In this document: positions 52,080 to 61,500 of the stretch, piece after piece
Layout of the letters: every line of letters begins with the position of its first letter
How positions within the stretch are numbered: the stretch's first letter is position 1
From: Bradyrhizobium barranii subsp. barranii
GTDB taxonomy: Bacteria > Pseudomonadota > Alphaproteobacteria > Rhizobiales > Xanthobacteraceae
Reading direction: 5' to 3'
NCBI RefSeq assembly: GCF_017565645.3
Contig: NZ_CP086137.1
Coordinates: forward strand, 62,001-126,000
DNA: 64,000 nucleotides
Notes under the pieces: model-generated
What the model saw: the letters and a program-made list of their open reading frames with translations, nothing else
Told to the model about the DNA's origin: nothing
The model's database searches: none
Position numbers and translations under genes: made by a program

Positions 52080-52165
52080 CGGCTGAGAGCTGGCCCCGGT
52101 TGTTTGGACAGCGCCCCGCTGGATTTAAGTGGATTCCTGCCGGGTTATGCTGAACGCGGGGCTGT

Positions 52166-52222
52166 ACGGTTTTGTCGTTGCGTCGGGAGGGCGTAGCCCG
52201 ACCAGAGCGACGACAAAACCGT
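52166..52222. terminator. Conserved long hairpin at IS3 right end (copy C)
   Basis: ACGGTTTTGTCGT/ACGACAAAACCGT with the inner GTCGGG stem, between orfB and gajA. If it terminates transcription, gajA would be silenced. Confidence 0.5.
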
Positions 52223-52231
52223 CGGCGACGG

Positions 52232-53059
52232 TCATGCGGCCATCACCATAGCTTGCGTGCCGAAGTAAGCCTCGTCGGGCGTGCGCCCGTCAAGGCTCGA
52301 GTGAGGGCGTCCCTGATTGTAGAAGGCCAGATACTTGGCAATTGACGCTCGCGCCTCGGACACGCTGTCGTAGGCGCGGAGATAAACTTCTTCGTATTTG
52401 ACCGTGCGCCAGAGCCGCTCGACAAACACGTTGTCGCGCCAGGCGCCCTTGCCGTCCATGCTGATGGCGATCTTCGCGTCCAGCAGCACATCGGTGAACT
52501 CGAGGCTGGTGAACTGGCTGCCCTGATCCGTGTTGAAAATCTCGGGCCTGCCGTGCTTCGCCAACGCCTCCTGGACCGCTTCGACGCAGAAGGCCGCCTC
52601 CATTGTGATCGAGACGCGATGGGCCAGGACCCGTCGGCTGAACACATCGACGACCGCCGCGAGATAGACGAAGCCACGCCGCATCGGAATGTAGGTGATG
52701 TCCATTGCCCACGCATGGTCGGGCCGCTCGATCTTCAATCCGCGCAACAGGTACGGGTAGATCTTGTGACCCGGAGCCGGCTTGCTCGTGTTCGGGCGAC
52801 GATAGACCGCCTCGATCCGCATGCGCTTCATCAGCGTCGCGATGTGGCGGCGACCGGCGTATACGCCCTCCCGCCGCAGCAACGATCGCAGCATACGCGC
52901 TCCCGCGAAGGGATAATCGAGATGCAGCTCATCGAGCCGACGCATCAAGGCAAGGTCCTCGGCCGAAACTGGCCGAGGTTCATAGTAGACCGTGCTGCGA
53001 GCCAGCTTCAGGACCTTCGCCTGGCGCACGATAGAAAGATCATGATCGCGGTCGATCAT
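52232..53059 (-). CDS. IS3 OrfB, copy C
   Basis: 275 residues, same DDE core as copies A and B. One visible difference is MKRMRIEAVY instead of MKRMGIEAVY (Gly to Arg). The change is outside the catalytic triad but lies beside the helix-turn-helix of the N-terminal region, so activity may be altered. Otherwise intact, transcribed toward gajA. Confidence 0.92.
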   Translation of the reverse strand: MIDRDHDLSIVRQAKVLKLARSTVYYEPRPVSAEDLALMRRLDELHLDYPFAGARMLRSLLRREGVYAGRRHIATLMKRMRIEAVYRRPNTSKPAPGHKIYPYLLRGLKIERPDHAWAMDITYIPMRRGFVYLAAVVDVFSRRVLAHRVSITMEAAFCVEAVQEALAKHGRPEIFNTDQGSQFTSLEFTDVLLDAKIAISMDGKGAWRDNVFVERLWRTVKYEEVYLRAYDSVSEARASIAKYLAFYNQGRPHSSLDGRTPDEAYFGTQAMVMAA

Positions 53060-53361
53060 CGCTTTGCGCTCAGCAGGCCCGCCTTGGTGAGCGCGCCGGA
53101 CAAAAAATCGTTTTCCAACGCCAGCTCGCCGATCTTGGCATGTAACGCCTTCAAATCGACCGGCGTCTCGGCCGATGTCTTGTCATGCCCAAACACGCCG
53201 GCGGCGCCTTCCAGGAGCTGGTTTTTCCAGATCGTGATCTGGTTCGGATGAACATCAAACAGTTGCGCCAGCTCCGCCAGTGTCTTGTCGCCTTTGACCG
53301 CAGCCAAAGCAACCTTCGCCTTGAATGCCGGAGAATGCGTCCGGCGGCTCTTCTTCGTCAT
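53056..53361 (-). CDS. IS3 OrfA, copy C
   Basis: 101 residues from ATG 53361, equal to copy B OrfA (helix-turn-helix LAELAQLFDVHPNQITIWKN), with the ATGA overlap into orfB. Intact. Confidence 0.92.
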   Translation of the reverse strand: MTKKSRRTHSPAFKAKVALAAVKGDKTLAELAQLFDVHPNQITIWKNQLLEGAAGVFGHDKTSAETPVDLKALHAKIGELALENDFLSGALTKAGLLSAKR

Positions 53362-53449
53362 CTTCGCTCCTGATTCGCAGCAAGAATCCTCGCCGCTGTC
53401 AGGCAGAAAATCCACTCAAGCTACTGTCCGAATTTGCGGGGCCAGCTCT

Positions 53450-53715
53450 GTCTGGCCAGCGCGGCATCGAGTTCGCCGCGGATCAATTCTTCGATGAACT
53501 GGCGCGATCGAGCCCTTACCTCAGTCTCGATCGGGTCGAACCAGTTGTCGAAAACATCAACAGCCATCTCGGTCGTCGGCTGCAAAGAATCAGGCCTGGT
53601 GGTATGCTTCGTCATGGCGTGGTCTCCAGTCCGGCGCTTCAACGCCGGATGATTCGAGGTTCAACACCCCGGAGACTACGCCAACCTCAATTCCTACCAA
53701 CTCCGCGACGGCATC
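53450..53715 (-). pseudogene. IS256-type transposase, N-terminal fragment with left end
   Basis: ATG 53615 starts MTKHTTRPDSLQPTTEMAVD then VFDNWFDPIETEVRARSRQF and IEELIRGELDAALAR. The D.FD.W.DPIE..VR.R.R.FIEE.I..EL..AL.R pattern opens a distinct IS256-group transposase. After 55 residues it is cut by IS3 copy C. The non-coding part to 53715 is its left end, inserted in an IS110 gene. It is not related closely to IS256 copies 1-3. Confidence 0.72.
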
Positions 53716-53905
53716 AATGCGGCCCGTTTCGTCGACAATGCACAGGGACGTCTCTTTGACCGACACGTCCAGTCCAGCGTAATGTTTCATGCTGCGCTTC
53801 TCCGTCTGATGCTTGTGGCTGTTCGAAAACAGACCACGTTTATCATCAACCTGAAGCGCAGCACCCTGCTAACGCGGGGCTCAGCAACAGGCCGAATACC
53901 CCATC
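53716..53905 (-). pseudogene. IS110 5' end, copy 3 (25 codons plus leader)
   Basis: ATG 53790 encodes MKHYAGLDVSVKETSLCIVD and ETGRI, then the IS256-type end begins. The leader to about 53905 is identical to 4172-4285 upstream of copy 1 and ends with the same CCCCATCTGACT boundary, next to another ISL3 element in both places. Confidence 0.85.
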
Positions 53906-53957
53906 TGACTTACTTTGTGTGGGGATGGTATCTTCTGCATGAGGGCAGGAGAAAGTC

Positions 53958-55186
53958 ATGGGATCAACGAGACGATGGGCGCTGGATAAGTCGGTAAAGA
54001 CGTATGACGCGGCACGATCTGGCGACGGGACATGGGTCGTCTACGCCAAAATGGCCAATCATGGGATTTGTCCTGGCTGCAATCGGCGATCCCGGCACGC
54101 GCATCGATGGCGTGAGAGACGGCTGCAGGATCTTGCCGCACAAGGTGAGCAGGTCACGGTCAGGCTGCGCGTGCGGCGGTGGCGTGCGTTCGGGCAGACT
54201 GCGACCGTCAAACCTTTTCCGATCAATCCTCGGCTATTGCGTCGCCATACGCCCGACGTACGAAGCGGGCGGCGCAGATAGCCAGTCTATTGGGCCACAG
54301 CGCCAGTGGCAGGCCGGGTGAGCGCGTGATGCAACGCCTCGGCATGCCGATCAGCAACGACACCATCCTGCGCGTATTGAAACGAGACGCCCAGGTCGAT
54401 CCTCCAGCGCCACGCGTCATCGGCATTGATGACTGGAGTCGGCGGAAAACTTGGCGCTACGGCACGATCATGGTCGATCTTGAGCGCGGTTCGGTGGTCG
54501 ACATTTTGGAGGATCGGAGCGTGAGGAGCGCCGCAATTTGGCTGAGGAAGAACCCTTCCATCGAGGTCGTCACCCGGGACCGTTGCGGCCTGTACGGGCA
54601 GGCGGTTCGTGAGGGAGCGCCGCAGGCCATACAAATTGCTGATCGGTTTCATCTTGTTCAGAACCTTCGCTTGGCGATCGAAGAACAAATGAGCACGACG
54701 GGACGCACGACAGGAAGGTCGATCCTGTCTGAAGAGGACAGCATCGACGCTGCGGTCTATCGTCGTCGAGCGCGCCTTGCGCATCGGCGGTCGCGCGAAG
54801 ACGTTTTCGCAGCGATCCACGCACTGCGCGACAAAGGTTTCTCTTATAGCGAGATCGAGCGTCGGACAGGCTATAAGCGCCGCACCGTGGCGAAATGGCT
54901 CACATTCAAGGCGCCGCCGGACCGGCGCCGAGCGACGCTGACCCCCACATCGCCTCGGTATTTCGAGGAGTTTCTCGCCAGGTGTTGGAAAGACGGAAAT
55001 CGCTGCGGGCGACATCTGTTCCACGACGTCAAGCGGCGTGGATACACAGGCAGCTTCTCCAATCTGGAGCGGCTGCTTGGAGCGTGGCGTAGGGCCGACA
55101 AGCCGGCAAGCAACGAGCCGCCCCCAAGCGCATTCAATCTTGGTCCTGTTCGAGAGTCGCCCGTGAAGAACCTTCGCGCGCGCTGA
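53958..55186 (+). pseudogene. ISL3-family transposase, copy 2, frameshifted and C-terminally truncated
   Basis: The first frame (53958-54281) has the zinc ribbon ICPGCNRRSRHAHRWRERRL. The second frame (54179-55186) has RLGMPISNDTILRVLKRDAQ, the catalytic Asp in GIDDWSRRKTW, the second Asp in TRDRCGLYGQA and a helix-turn-helix. The switch is near 54230. The frame ends at 55186 without the third catalytic acid region (NGQ.EG...KLK.KRQMYGR) that lies near residue 490 in the copy at 2.6-4.1 kb. It is diverged from that copy, so it is another ISL3 element. Dead. Confidence 0.8.
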
Positions 55187-55187
55187 T

Positions 55188-56082
55188 TTAAGCGATCTTT
55201 TGAGCCGGGACAGTTTCGGCGAAGGTTCGGATGATGGCACGCAAAAGCTCTTCAAGCCATTGCAGGAGCAGGCCGAAGTTGTAGCCAGCCGCAGCGAGGA
55301 CGGCGTTGATGCGGTCGCCGTCGCGGCCCTTGAGATAGTTGCGGTCCATGCGGTGCTCGGCCTAGACGTGGCCGATGACGGGCTCGACAGCCGTGCGGCG
55401 CTTCATCTCGCGCCGGATGGCAGTCGTGACGCGGCGGACCTGACCCGAGATCCAGACCCTGAACCGGTGCGGGTGGTTGTGGCCGCGGTACCCTTTGTCG
55501 ACGTGGATGCGGCGAGCCTGCACGCCGGTGTCAGCTTCTCCATGTCGGCGATCACGGGGCCGAGCGTGTGCCCATCGAACGGATTGCCATGCAGTGCCTT
55601 GGCATGGAGCACGAACTGTCCGCCCTTCGGGGACGTCACGGGGGTGGCGATTCTGACCTTGCAGCCGAACTCGTAAGGCGCGCGGGCTTTTCCCTTGCCG
55701 ATGCACTCGACCTCCGGGGCATGTAACGCATAGACCTTCGGAACGCGCTGATGCTGATCCTGGGCGCGCACCCGCTGCGCCAACTCGAGCAGCGGACCGA
55801 AGCGGGCTTCCAGCACCGCATCACCATCGATCTTGCGGCGGATGTCGCGGATGATCCGGCCAAGTCGCGTCCGCAGGAACTTGAGTTGGCGCCGGGCGCG
55901 CTTGCACTGATGAGCGTGGGTATAGCGGCCGACCATGATGGCGGCGCGCTTCGCCAAGCGCAGATAGCTCTGGCGCAGCGGCACACGGTTGCGCTTGGCG
56001 AGCCCGACGAGCTTGGTGATGGCCCGATGCATCAGCCGCGCGTCGGTCGGATGCGTAACGGCCTTTGGCTGCACCGTGGTAT
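55188..56082 (-). pseudogene. IS5-family transposase, 3' part, with frameshift and amber codon
   Basis: From the intron junction the frame reads TTVQPKAVTHPTDARLMHRA, SYLRLAKRAAIMVGRYTHAH, APEVECIGKGKARAPYEFGC and KALHGNPFDGHTLGPVIADM. Near 55535 the frame shifts to RRIHVDKGYRGHNHPHRFRV and REMKRRTAVEPVIGHV. There a TAG (about 55364-55366) replaces the expected Lys codon before AEHRMDRNYLKGRDGDRINA and a native end VPAQKIA (stop at 55188). Second catalytic Asp and Glu lie in HVDKGY and AVEPVIGH. The N-terminal third lies beyond the group II intron and is not in the window. Dead copy. Confidence 0.78.
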
Positions 56083-56754
56083 GTGCGCCATGATGGCGCG
56101 AAGAAGGAGGTTGAATATGTAGACCATCTTTCGAGCAGCCTTGCTGCGCAAGAGATGAGGGCAGGCCCCTCGGACTCGGATTGCAGGATCAGAGTTCAAA
56201 CCGCCACAAGCTGCTTTAGCTCAAGGGCTGAGGTGGTGAGCGTTGCTGGAAAAGGCGGGCAATCAGCCCGTCAGGTGAGCCACGGGAAGACGAACGCAAG
56301 TAAACCGCCGATGATGCATCGAAAGTACAGTTCAGGTGTTGTCGAAACCAGGGGCGATACCACCTCCTGGGATCAAGCGCGGCAAGAGCCTGTCTATTGG
56401 CCGGGCGGCAACCGGTGTAGAGGCGGCGTGATCCCGATGGCAGGCTCTTGCGTGGAACATGGGAACCTGCGTCGTGATGCCAAGGGAGACCCCAAAGGCG
56501 GCGGACCCGCCGAGGGCAGAGTACCAATGCGCGACGCAGGGGCGGACGGGTTCGTAGTAGTGATGAGGCCCGGTAATGCGGGCGGAGCAAAGGGACCCGA
56601 TCTTCTAGCCAAAGTCACAGGCCAACCGGAAACGGGAGGAGCCGATGACTGAGGCAAAGCCGTATCAAATTCCCAAACGACTCGTTTGGGACGCTTGGAA
56701 ACAGGTGAAAGCGAATCGCGGAGCGGCAGGAGTGGACGGAGTGTCCGTTGAATC
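56083..56754 (+). mobile_element. Group II intron, 5' portion
   Basis: GTGCGCC at 56083 fits the GUGYG start of group II introns. About 560 bp of structured, GC-rich, non-coding DNA follows (ribozyme domains I-III), then the intron-encoded protein start at 56645. It interrupts the IS5-type gene on the opposite strand. The intron is cut at about 56754 by IS91-type DNA, so domains IV-VI are absent. Confidence 0.65.
56645..56754 (+). pseudogene. ltrA: Group II intron reverse transcriptase/maturase, N-terminal 36 residues
   Basis: MTEAKPYQIPKRLVWDAWKQ then VKANRGAAGVDGVSVES is the conserved beginning of bacterial LtrA-type intron proteins (pattern IPK..VW.AW..V..N.GAAGVDG). GGAGGAGCCG precedes the ATG. 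The natural continuation (F..DL...LY..WNR) is replaced after residue 36 by unrelated DNA. The reverse transcriptase and maturase domains are lost. Confidence 0.85.
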
Positions 56755-57113
56755 TGGAGGGTTCTGTGAGGTCGCGCTCACGCGAGGGTGCGGCAAGCGC
56801 TTATCACGCGACCTCATTGAAGCCGGATTGAACGAAGGCGCGGGAGAAGATGCACGGTGGTGCGGCTATGGGGATAGTTTGAGATCGCGGGTTGCTATCG
56901 GCAGACTGCGGAGCTGACACGGCGACGTATTGGTTGGGCAATGACGGCAACTTGAGACAGAGAGCCTTTTACGGGCGGTCGCGGTCGATGGCCTGCTGCA
57001 TCGAATAGTTTCCATCGCGCTGTTTGGCCGCACGGAGTCGGCAGCGCCTGCGATGATCGGGACGACGGGATCATAATGACGAATGACGATCTTCGTGCAC
57101 GGGATGAGTTGGC

Positions 57114-58125
57114 TCACGATGTGTCGCACCGGTACGATTGGGTTGGAGCGCCAGAACTACTGAAGCTGTGTCGAAAGCGCTCGATGATGCGCATGACGCC
57201 ACCACAATCAGGACAGGCGGGAACCTTGGCCCACGTCAGAGCGTCCGAATCCCCAGGCGACGGCTCGCCATCGTTTGGCGCTGTCCGCTCAGGATCGAGA
57301 AGTTTGCGGCAGAGGGCGAGTTTGGCAGCGCGGTGGCCGTTGGCCATGAAGCCGAAGTGGCGGATGCGATGGAAGCCATCGGGCAGCGTGTGAAGAAGGA
57401 AGCGGCGGATGAACTCGTCGGGCTTGAGCTTCATGATCTTTGTCGCGCCGTTCTGGCGGTAGTCCTTCCAGGTAAAGGCGACGTGATCCTCATCGAGGGC
57501 GACGAGCCGGCTGTTGGCGATGGCGACGCGATGGGTATAGCGGCCGAGATAGGCCAGCACCTGCGCGGGGCCGCCGAACGGCCGTTTGGCGTAGACGACC
57601 CAGCTGATGCGCCGCATGGCGACGAGGTGAGCTGCGAAGGCGGCAGGCTTGGCCAGGGATGCGAGATCGCCGAAAAAGTTCAGGGTGCCGGCGTCGAAGG
57701 CGGCGGTCAGACGTTCGAGGAAGAGGCGTCTGAACAGCCTTGCGAGCGGTTTGACGGCCAGGAAGAAGTTTGGTCGGCTGGCGATCCAGCGCGCGCCATC
57801 GGGCGAGAGGCCGCCGCCCGGCACGACGCAGTGGACGTGGGGATGGTGCGTCAGCGCCTGCCCCCAGGTGTGGAGGACGGCGACGACGCCGATCCCGGCG
57901 CCGAGCCGGCGTGGATTGGCGGCGAGCGTCGACATTGCCTCGGCGGCGGCTTTGAACAGGATCGCATAAACGATGGCTTTGTTCTGAAAGGCGATCGCGG
58001 CGATCGGAGCGGGAAGTGTAAAGACGACGTGGAAATAGGGAACCGGCAGCAGGTCGGCTTCTCGCGCGGCGAGCCACGCGGCCCGGGCTGGCCCCTGACA
58101 CTTCGGACAGTGCCGGTTGCGGCAA
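57114..58125 (-). pseudogene. IS91 transposase, C-terminal portion
   Basis: After the RIT border the frame reads CRNRHCPKCQGPARAAWLAA, YFHVVFTLPAPIAAIAFQNK, the HUH motif HPHVHCVVPGGGLSPDG, and the tyrosine-bearing AYLGRYTHRVAIANSRLVAL, ending SYRCDTS at 57114. These are the zinc-finger, HUH and Tyr motifs of Y2 rolling-circle transposases (PF04986 type). The first 80 residues are 3.4 kb away beyond the RIT element (61501-61741). Removing the RIT restores VAYNSC-RNRHC in frame, so the ancestral gene was complete. Confidence 0.88.
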
Positions 58126-58296
58126 GTAATGGGCATCACCCATTACCTGCCGTATGGGCAAAGCCAGTAATGGGGAGCTGCCAATCGCGATCACCGTATT
58201 TTCTTGTGGATTGCCGCTCTCGAGCTCTCCATTACAAGTCGCTCGTGCGGCCCCGTTGGGTCGGCCACTGATGGCCGGTCACATACGGAGACGGAC

Positions 58297-59526
58297 ATGT
58301 TGGAGACGTACTTCTCGGCAGCGAAGATGCTGGGGCATCTGCGCAGTGGGCCGAGCGGGCCTTACCTTGACGGGTTTGCAGCGGCGCTGGAGCGGCAGGG
58401 CTATGGCCCCGAGACAGCGGTACGCTATTTGCGAGCGGCGGCTCACATCGGTCATGTTATGGCCGAGCAAGGCGCGGGCCTGACGGACGTTGATCTCGCC
58501 GCGTTCGGCGAGCACCTGCGCACTTGCCGGTGTCCACGCGCCAAAGGCGGCCGGCGCAACCACCACACCATCTACGGTGCCAGGCTCTTTCGTCGGCACC
58601 TCGTCGAGCTCGGCCTTTGCCGGTCCGCGGTGGCGGCAGCACCCGCCGAGCCGCAGCTGGTCGCCGACTTCAAAACGTGGCTGCGCAAGCATCGCGGCGC
58701 ATCCGATGCCACCATCAGGCTCTACGCCCGCGACGCCGCGGGCCTGATGATGCATCTTCGATCTGACCCGGACGGCTGGAGGCCGAACGATGTCCGCAGT
58801 TACTTCCTGGAGCGGGCGAGCAATAGCGGGAGTGGCACGATCGAGAAGATGACAACGAGCCTGCGGGCCTTCCTGCGGTATCTCGCAGTCGCAGGCCGTT
58901 GTCAGGCAGGTCTCGACGGCGCCGTTCCAGCCTACGCTCATTGGCAGCTTGCCGACATGCCCCGGTATCTGTCGACCGAGCAGGTCGACCGGCTGATCGC
59001 TGTCTGTGACGGCGACGTCGGTGGGCGCCGGCGTGATCGTGCGATCGTACTTTTGTTGGTGCGCCTCGGCCTGCGGGCCGGTGACGTGGCGCAACTGCGT
59101 CTCGCGGATATTGAGTGGCAAACGGGATCGCTACGGGTCTGCGGCAAGTCGCGCTACGAGGTCCGGCTGCCGCTACCGCAAGACGTCGGGGATGCGATCG
59201 CCGCCTACCTCGAATGCCGGCCGTCTACCGGCCGGAACGATGTCTTGTTCCTGCGCACGATCGCGCCGAGCCGGCCATTCCGACGAGGCGACGGCATCTC
59301 GTCGGTGGTCAAGCGTATCATGAAGCGGGCCGACATTGTGGCGCCGGTCAAAGGGGCCCACACTCTGCGGCACACCGCGGCGACCGAGATGCTGCGCCAT
59401 GGCGTGCCGCTCGACAAGATCGGCCTCGTCCTTCGGCATCGCGGCATCGACACGACGGCCTATTACGCAAAGGCCGACGTCGCGCTGCTGAAGCAGGTTG
59501 CTCAGCCTTGGCCGGAGGCGCTCTGA
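58297..59526 (+). CDS. RIT tyrosine recombinase 1 (RitA type)
   Basis: 409 residues from ATG 58297 (MLETYFSAAKMLGHLRSGPS); the upstream in-frame codons overlap the element border. SAM-like core-binding region, then the catalytic tyrosine-recombinase domain: Arg in LVRLGLRAGDVAQLRLADIE, HTLRHTAATEMLRHGVPLDK (His-x-x-Arg), LRHRG and the nucleophile Tyr in TTAYYAKADVALL. It cuts and joins DNA at the element ends together with the next two proteins. Its TGA overlaps the ATG of the second gene (TGATG). Intact. Confidence 0.88.
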   Translation: MLETYFSAAKMLGHLRSGPSGPYLDGFAAALERQGYGPETAVRYLRAAAHIGHVMAEQGAGLTDVDLAAFGEHLRTCRCPRAKGGRRNHHTIYGARLFRRHLVELGLCRSAVAAAPAEPQLVADFKTWLRKHRGASDATIRLYARDAAGLMMHLRSDPDGWRPNDVRSYFLERASNSGSGTIEKMTTSLRAFLRYLAVAGRCQAGLDGAVPAYAHWQLADMPRYLSTEQVDRLIAVCDGDVGGRRRDRAIVLLLVRLGLRAGDVAQLRLADIEWQTGSLRVCGKSRYEVRLPLPQDVGDAIAAYLECRPSTGRNDVLFLRTIAPSRPFRRGDGISSVVKRIMKRADIVAPVKGAHTLRHTAATEMLRHGVPLDKIGLVLRHRGIDTTAYYAKADVALLKQVAQPWPEAL

Positions 59527-60431
59527 TGCTCGACGCCATCGAGACCTATCTCGCGCTCCGCCGCACCACGGGCTTCGCGATGTCGACCGCGGAGCACCTG
59601 CTGAAGAGCTTTGCCGCCTTCGCGGCCGAGCGCGGACAAACGTACGTCGAGACAAAAACAGCGATCGACTGGGCCGCGCTCGGACCATCCGTCGCGCAAC
59701 GCGATGCACGGCTCAGAGCCGTCTGTCGCTTCGTACGCCATGTCCGGGTGGAGGAAGTCGGGCACGAGCTGCCGCCGGCAAATCACTTCGGCGCCCGCAA
59801 GAAGCGTCGCACGCCGCACATCTACACGACAGACGAGATTAGTCGGCTGGTCGAAGCTGCGCTGCGGCTTCGGCCAACGCGCGGCTTGCGCCCGCACACG
59901 CAAGCGACCTTGATCGCGCTGCTCTCATCCACCGGGCTCAGGATCTCCGAAGCCCTGAAGCTGACGATCGCGGACGTGACCCGCGACGGTCTGCTGATCC
60001 GCGAGACCAAGTTCCGCAAGACCCGACTGGTGCCGCTGCACGACACGGCGGTTGCCGGCTTGCAGCGATACCTGGCACGTCGCGGGCTCGGCTCAGACGA
60101 TGATCCGGTCTTCATCGACAAGCCCGGTCGGCCGCTACGCTACATTGCCGTCAAGGAGACCTTCGACAGGCTGGTCGACAAGGTTGGCATCAGATCGACG
60201 TCGGCTCGCCGTCCTCGCCTGCACGATCTACGGCACACGTTTGCGGTGCGCGCGCTGCAAGGCAGCCCTACCGGCCGGGGCCGGTGCGGGGCGCACATGG
60301 CGGCACTCGCGACCTACATGGGTCACGTCAACATCTATGCGACCTACTGGTATCTCGAGGCCACGCCCGACCTCTTGCGCGATGTCGCCATGGCCGGCGA
60401 AGCGTTCATCTCCGAAGGGAGGTCAGCATGA
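59526..60431 (+). CDS. RIT tyrosine recombinase 2 (RitB type)
   Basis: 301 residues from ATG 59526 (MLDAIETYLALRRTTGFAMS). Catalytic residues: Arg in LSSTGLRISEALKLTIADVT, HDLRHTFAVRALQ, GHVNIYATYWYLEATPDLL (His and nucleophile Tyr). The insert PTGRGRCGAHMAALATYMGH between the HxxR and GH motifs is slightly longer than usual. Coupled by overlaps on both sides (TGATG, then ATGA), as expected for an obligate trio. Intact. Confidence 0.88.
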   Translation: MLDAIETYLALRRTTGFAMSTAEHLLKSFAAFAAERGQTYVETKTAIDWAALGPSVAQRDARLRAVCRFVRHVRVEEVGHELPPANHFGARKKRRTPHIYTTDEISRLVEAALRLRPTRGLRPHTQATLIALLSSTGLRISEALKLTIADVTRDGLLIRETKFRKTRLVPLHDTAVAGLQRYLARRGLGSDDDPVFIDKPGRPLRYIAVKETFDRLVDKVGIRSTSARRPRLHDLRHTFAVRALQGSPTGRGRCGAHMAALATYMGHVNIYATYWYLEATPDLLRDVAMAGEAFISEGRSA

Positions 60432-61417
60432 CGCCGATCGCTCCCCTCATCGAGACGTTCCTGCGCGACACACTCGCTTGCCAGCGGGGCGCCAGCCAGC
60501 ACACGAGGGACTCCTATGCCTCGAGCTTCCAGCTGCTGTTCGTGTTCGCCGCCGACCGGCTCAAGGTCAAACCTTCGGCGCTGACGCTCGAACAGATCGA
60601 TGCCGGGCTCGTCAGCGCCTTCCTTGAGCATCTTGAGGACGAGCGCAAAAACGCGGCCGTGACGCGCAACGTTCGCCTGGCGGCGATCAAGTCGTTCTTC
60701 CGCTTCCTCGAGTACCGGCAGCCGGCGGCGCTCGAGCAGATCCGCCGTGTACTGGCGATCCCGTTCAAGAAAACTGACACGCGCCTGGTACCCTACCTTC
60801 TGCGCGAAGAGCTCAAAGCCGTGCTCGACGCTCCCGATCCGGCGACACGCGATGGCATCCGCGATCGCGCAATGCTGCACGTGGCCGTCTGCGCAGGGCT
60901 GCGCGTCTCCGAACTGACGGGCCTCAAGGTCGATGACATCGACCTGCCTTCGATGAGCATCTGCGTGCTCGGCAAGGGACGCCGGGAGCGGACGCTGCCG
61001 TTGTGGAAGCCGGCGGCTGCTGCACTGCGTGCCTGGCTGGCCATCCGCGGGCAGGTCGCGACACCCGAGGTGTTCGTCAACGCCCGTGGTGAGCCGCTGA
61101 GCCGATGGGGCTTTGCCTATCTGCTCAGGCAGCACGCCGCGACTGCGGCTCGCAAGCAGCCCGGTCTCGCCAAGAAACGCGTCTCGCCCCACGTGCTCAG
61201 GCACACCTGCGCGATGGTCGTTCTGCAAGCGACCCGGGACATCCGGAAGGTGTCGCTGTGGCTGGGCCACGCTACGCTGACGACCACCGAGGTCTACACG
61301 CGCGGCGATCCAACCGAGAAGCTCGATGCGATGGAGGCGATCGTGCCGCCCCACCTGCGGCGCGGCGTCTTCCAGCCCACCGACCAGCTGATCGAACTCC
61401 TCAGGCGTACCTCGTAA
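60428..61417 (+). CDS. RIT tyrosine recombinase 3 (RitC type)
   Basis: 329 residues from ATG 60428 (MTPIAPLIETFLRDTLACQR). N-terminal SAM-like domain; catalytic Arg in CAGLRVSELTGLKVDDIDLP, Lys in LGKGRRERTLPLW, HVLRHTCAMVVLQATRDIRK, LGHATLTTTEVYTRGDPTEK (His, Tyr). It ends 54 bp before the right inverted repeat. All three catalytic sites in the trio look complete, so the element may still be mobile. Confidence 0.88.
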   Translation: MTPIAPLIETFLRDTLACQRGASQHTRDSYASSFQLLFVFAADRLKVKPSALTLEQIDAGLVSAFLEHLEDERKNAAVTRNVRLAAIKSFFRFLEYRQPAALEQIRRVLAIPFKKTDTRLVPYLLREELKAVLDAPDPATRDGIRDRAMLHVAVCAGLRVSELTGLKVDDIDLPSMSICVLGKGRRERTLPLWKPAAAALRAWLAIRGQVATPEVFVNARGEPLSRWGFAYLLRQHAATAARKQPGLAKKRVSPHVLRHTCAMVVLQATRDIRKVSLWLGHATLTTTEVYTRGDPTEKLDAMEAIVPPHLRRGVFQPTDQLIELLRRTS

Positions 61418-61500
61418 TGGAGAGCGGGGTTGGCGGTGATTGGTGCAGGAGCGCGATCAAATTGCCGCCAGCTCCCCATTACTGGCTTTGCCCATAAGGC

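Larger units (their letters stand above)
52086..53449 (-). mobile_element. IS3-family element, copy C (1364 bp, intact), abutting gajA
   Basis: AGAGCTGGCCCCG ends at 52086 and 53449. Full length, oriented toward gajA. The left flank is gajA and the right flank an IS256-type fragment; no target repeat (CTG / GTC). Confidence 0.92.
58126..61500 (+). mobile_element. RIT element (three tyrosine recombinases) inside the IS91 transposase
   Basis: Three consecutive overlapping recombinase genes bordered by an inverted repeat: TATGGGCAAAGCCAGTAATG then GGGAGCTG at 58153-58180, and its inverse at 61471-61498. The left border carries an extra perfect hairpin GTAATGGGcatcaCCCATTAC (58126-58146). IS91 codons for YNSC and RNRHC lie on the two sides, with a few bases (GGCA) in common. 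The arrangement is that of recombinase-in-trio elements. Confidence 0.85.
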
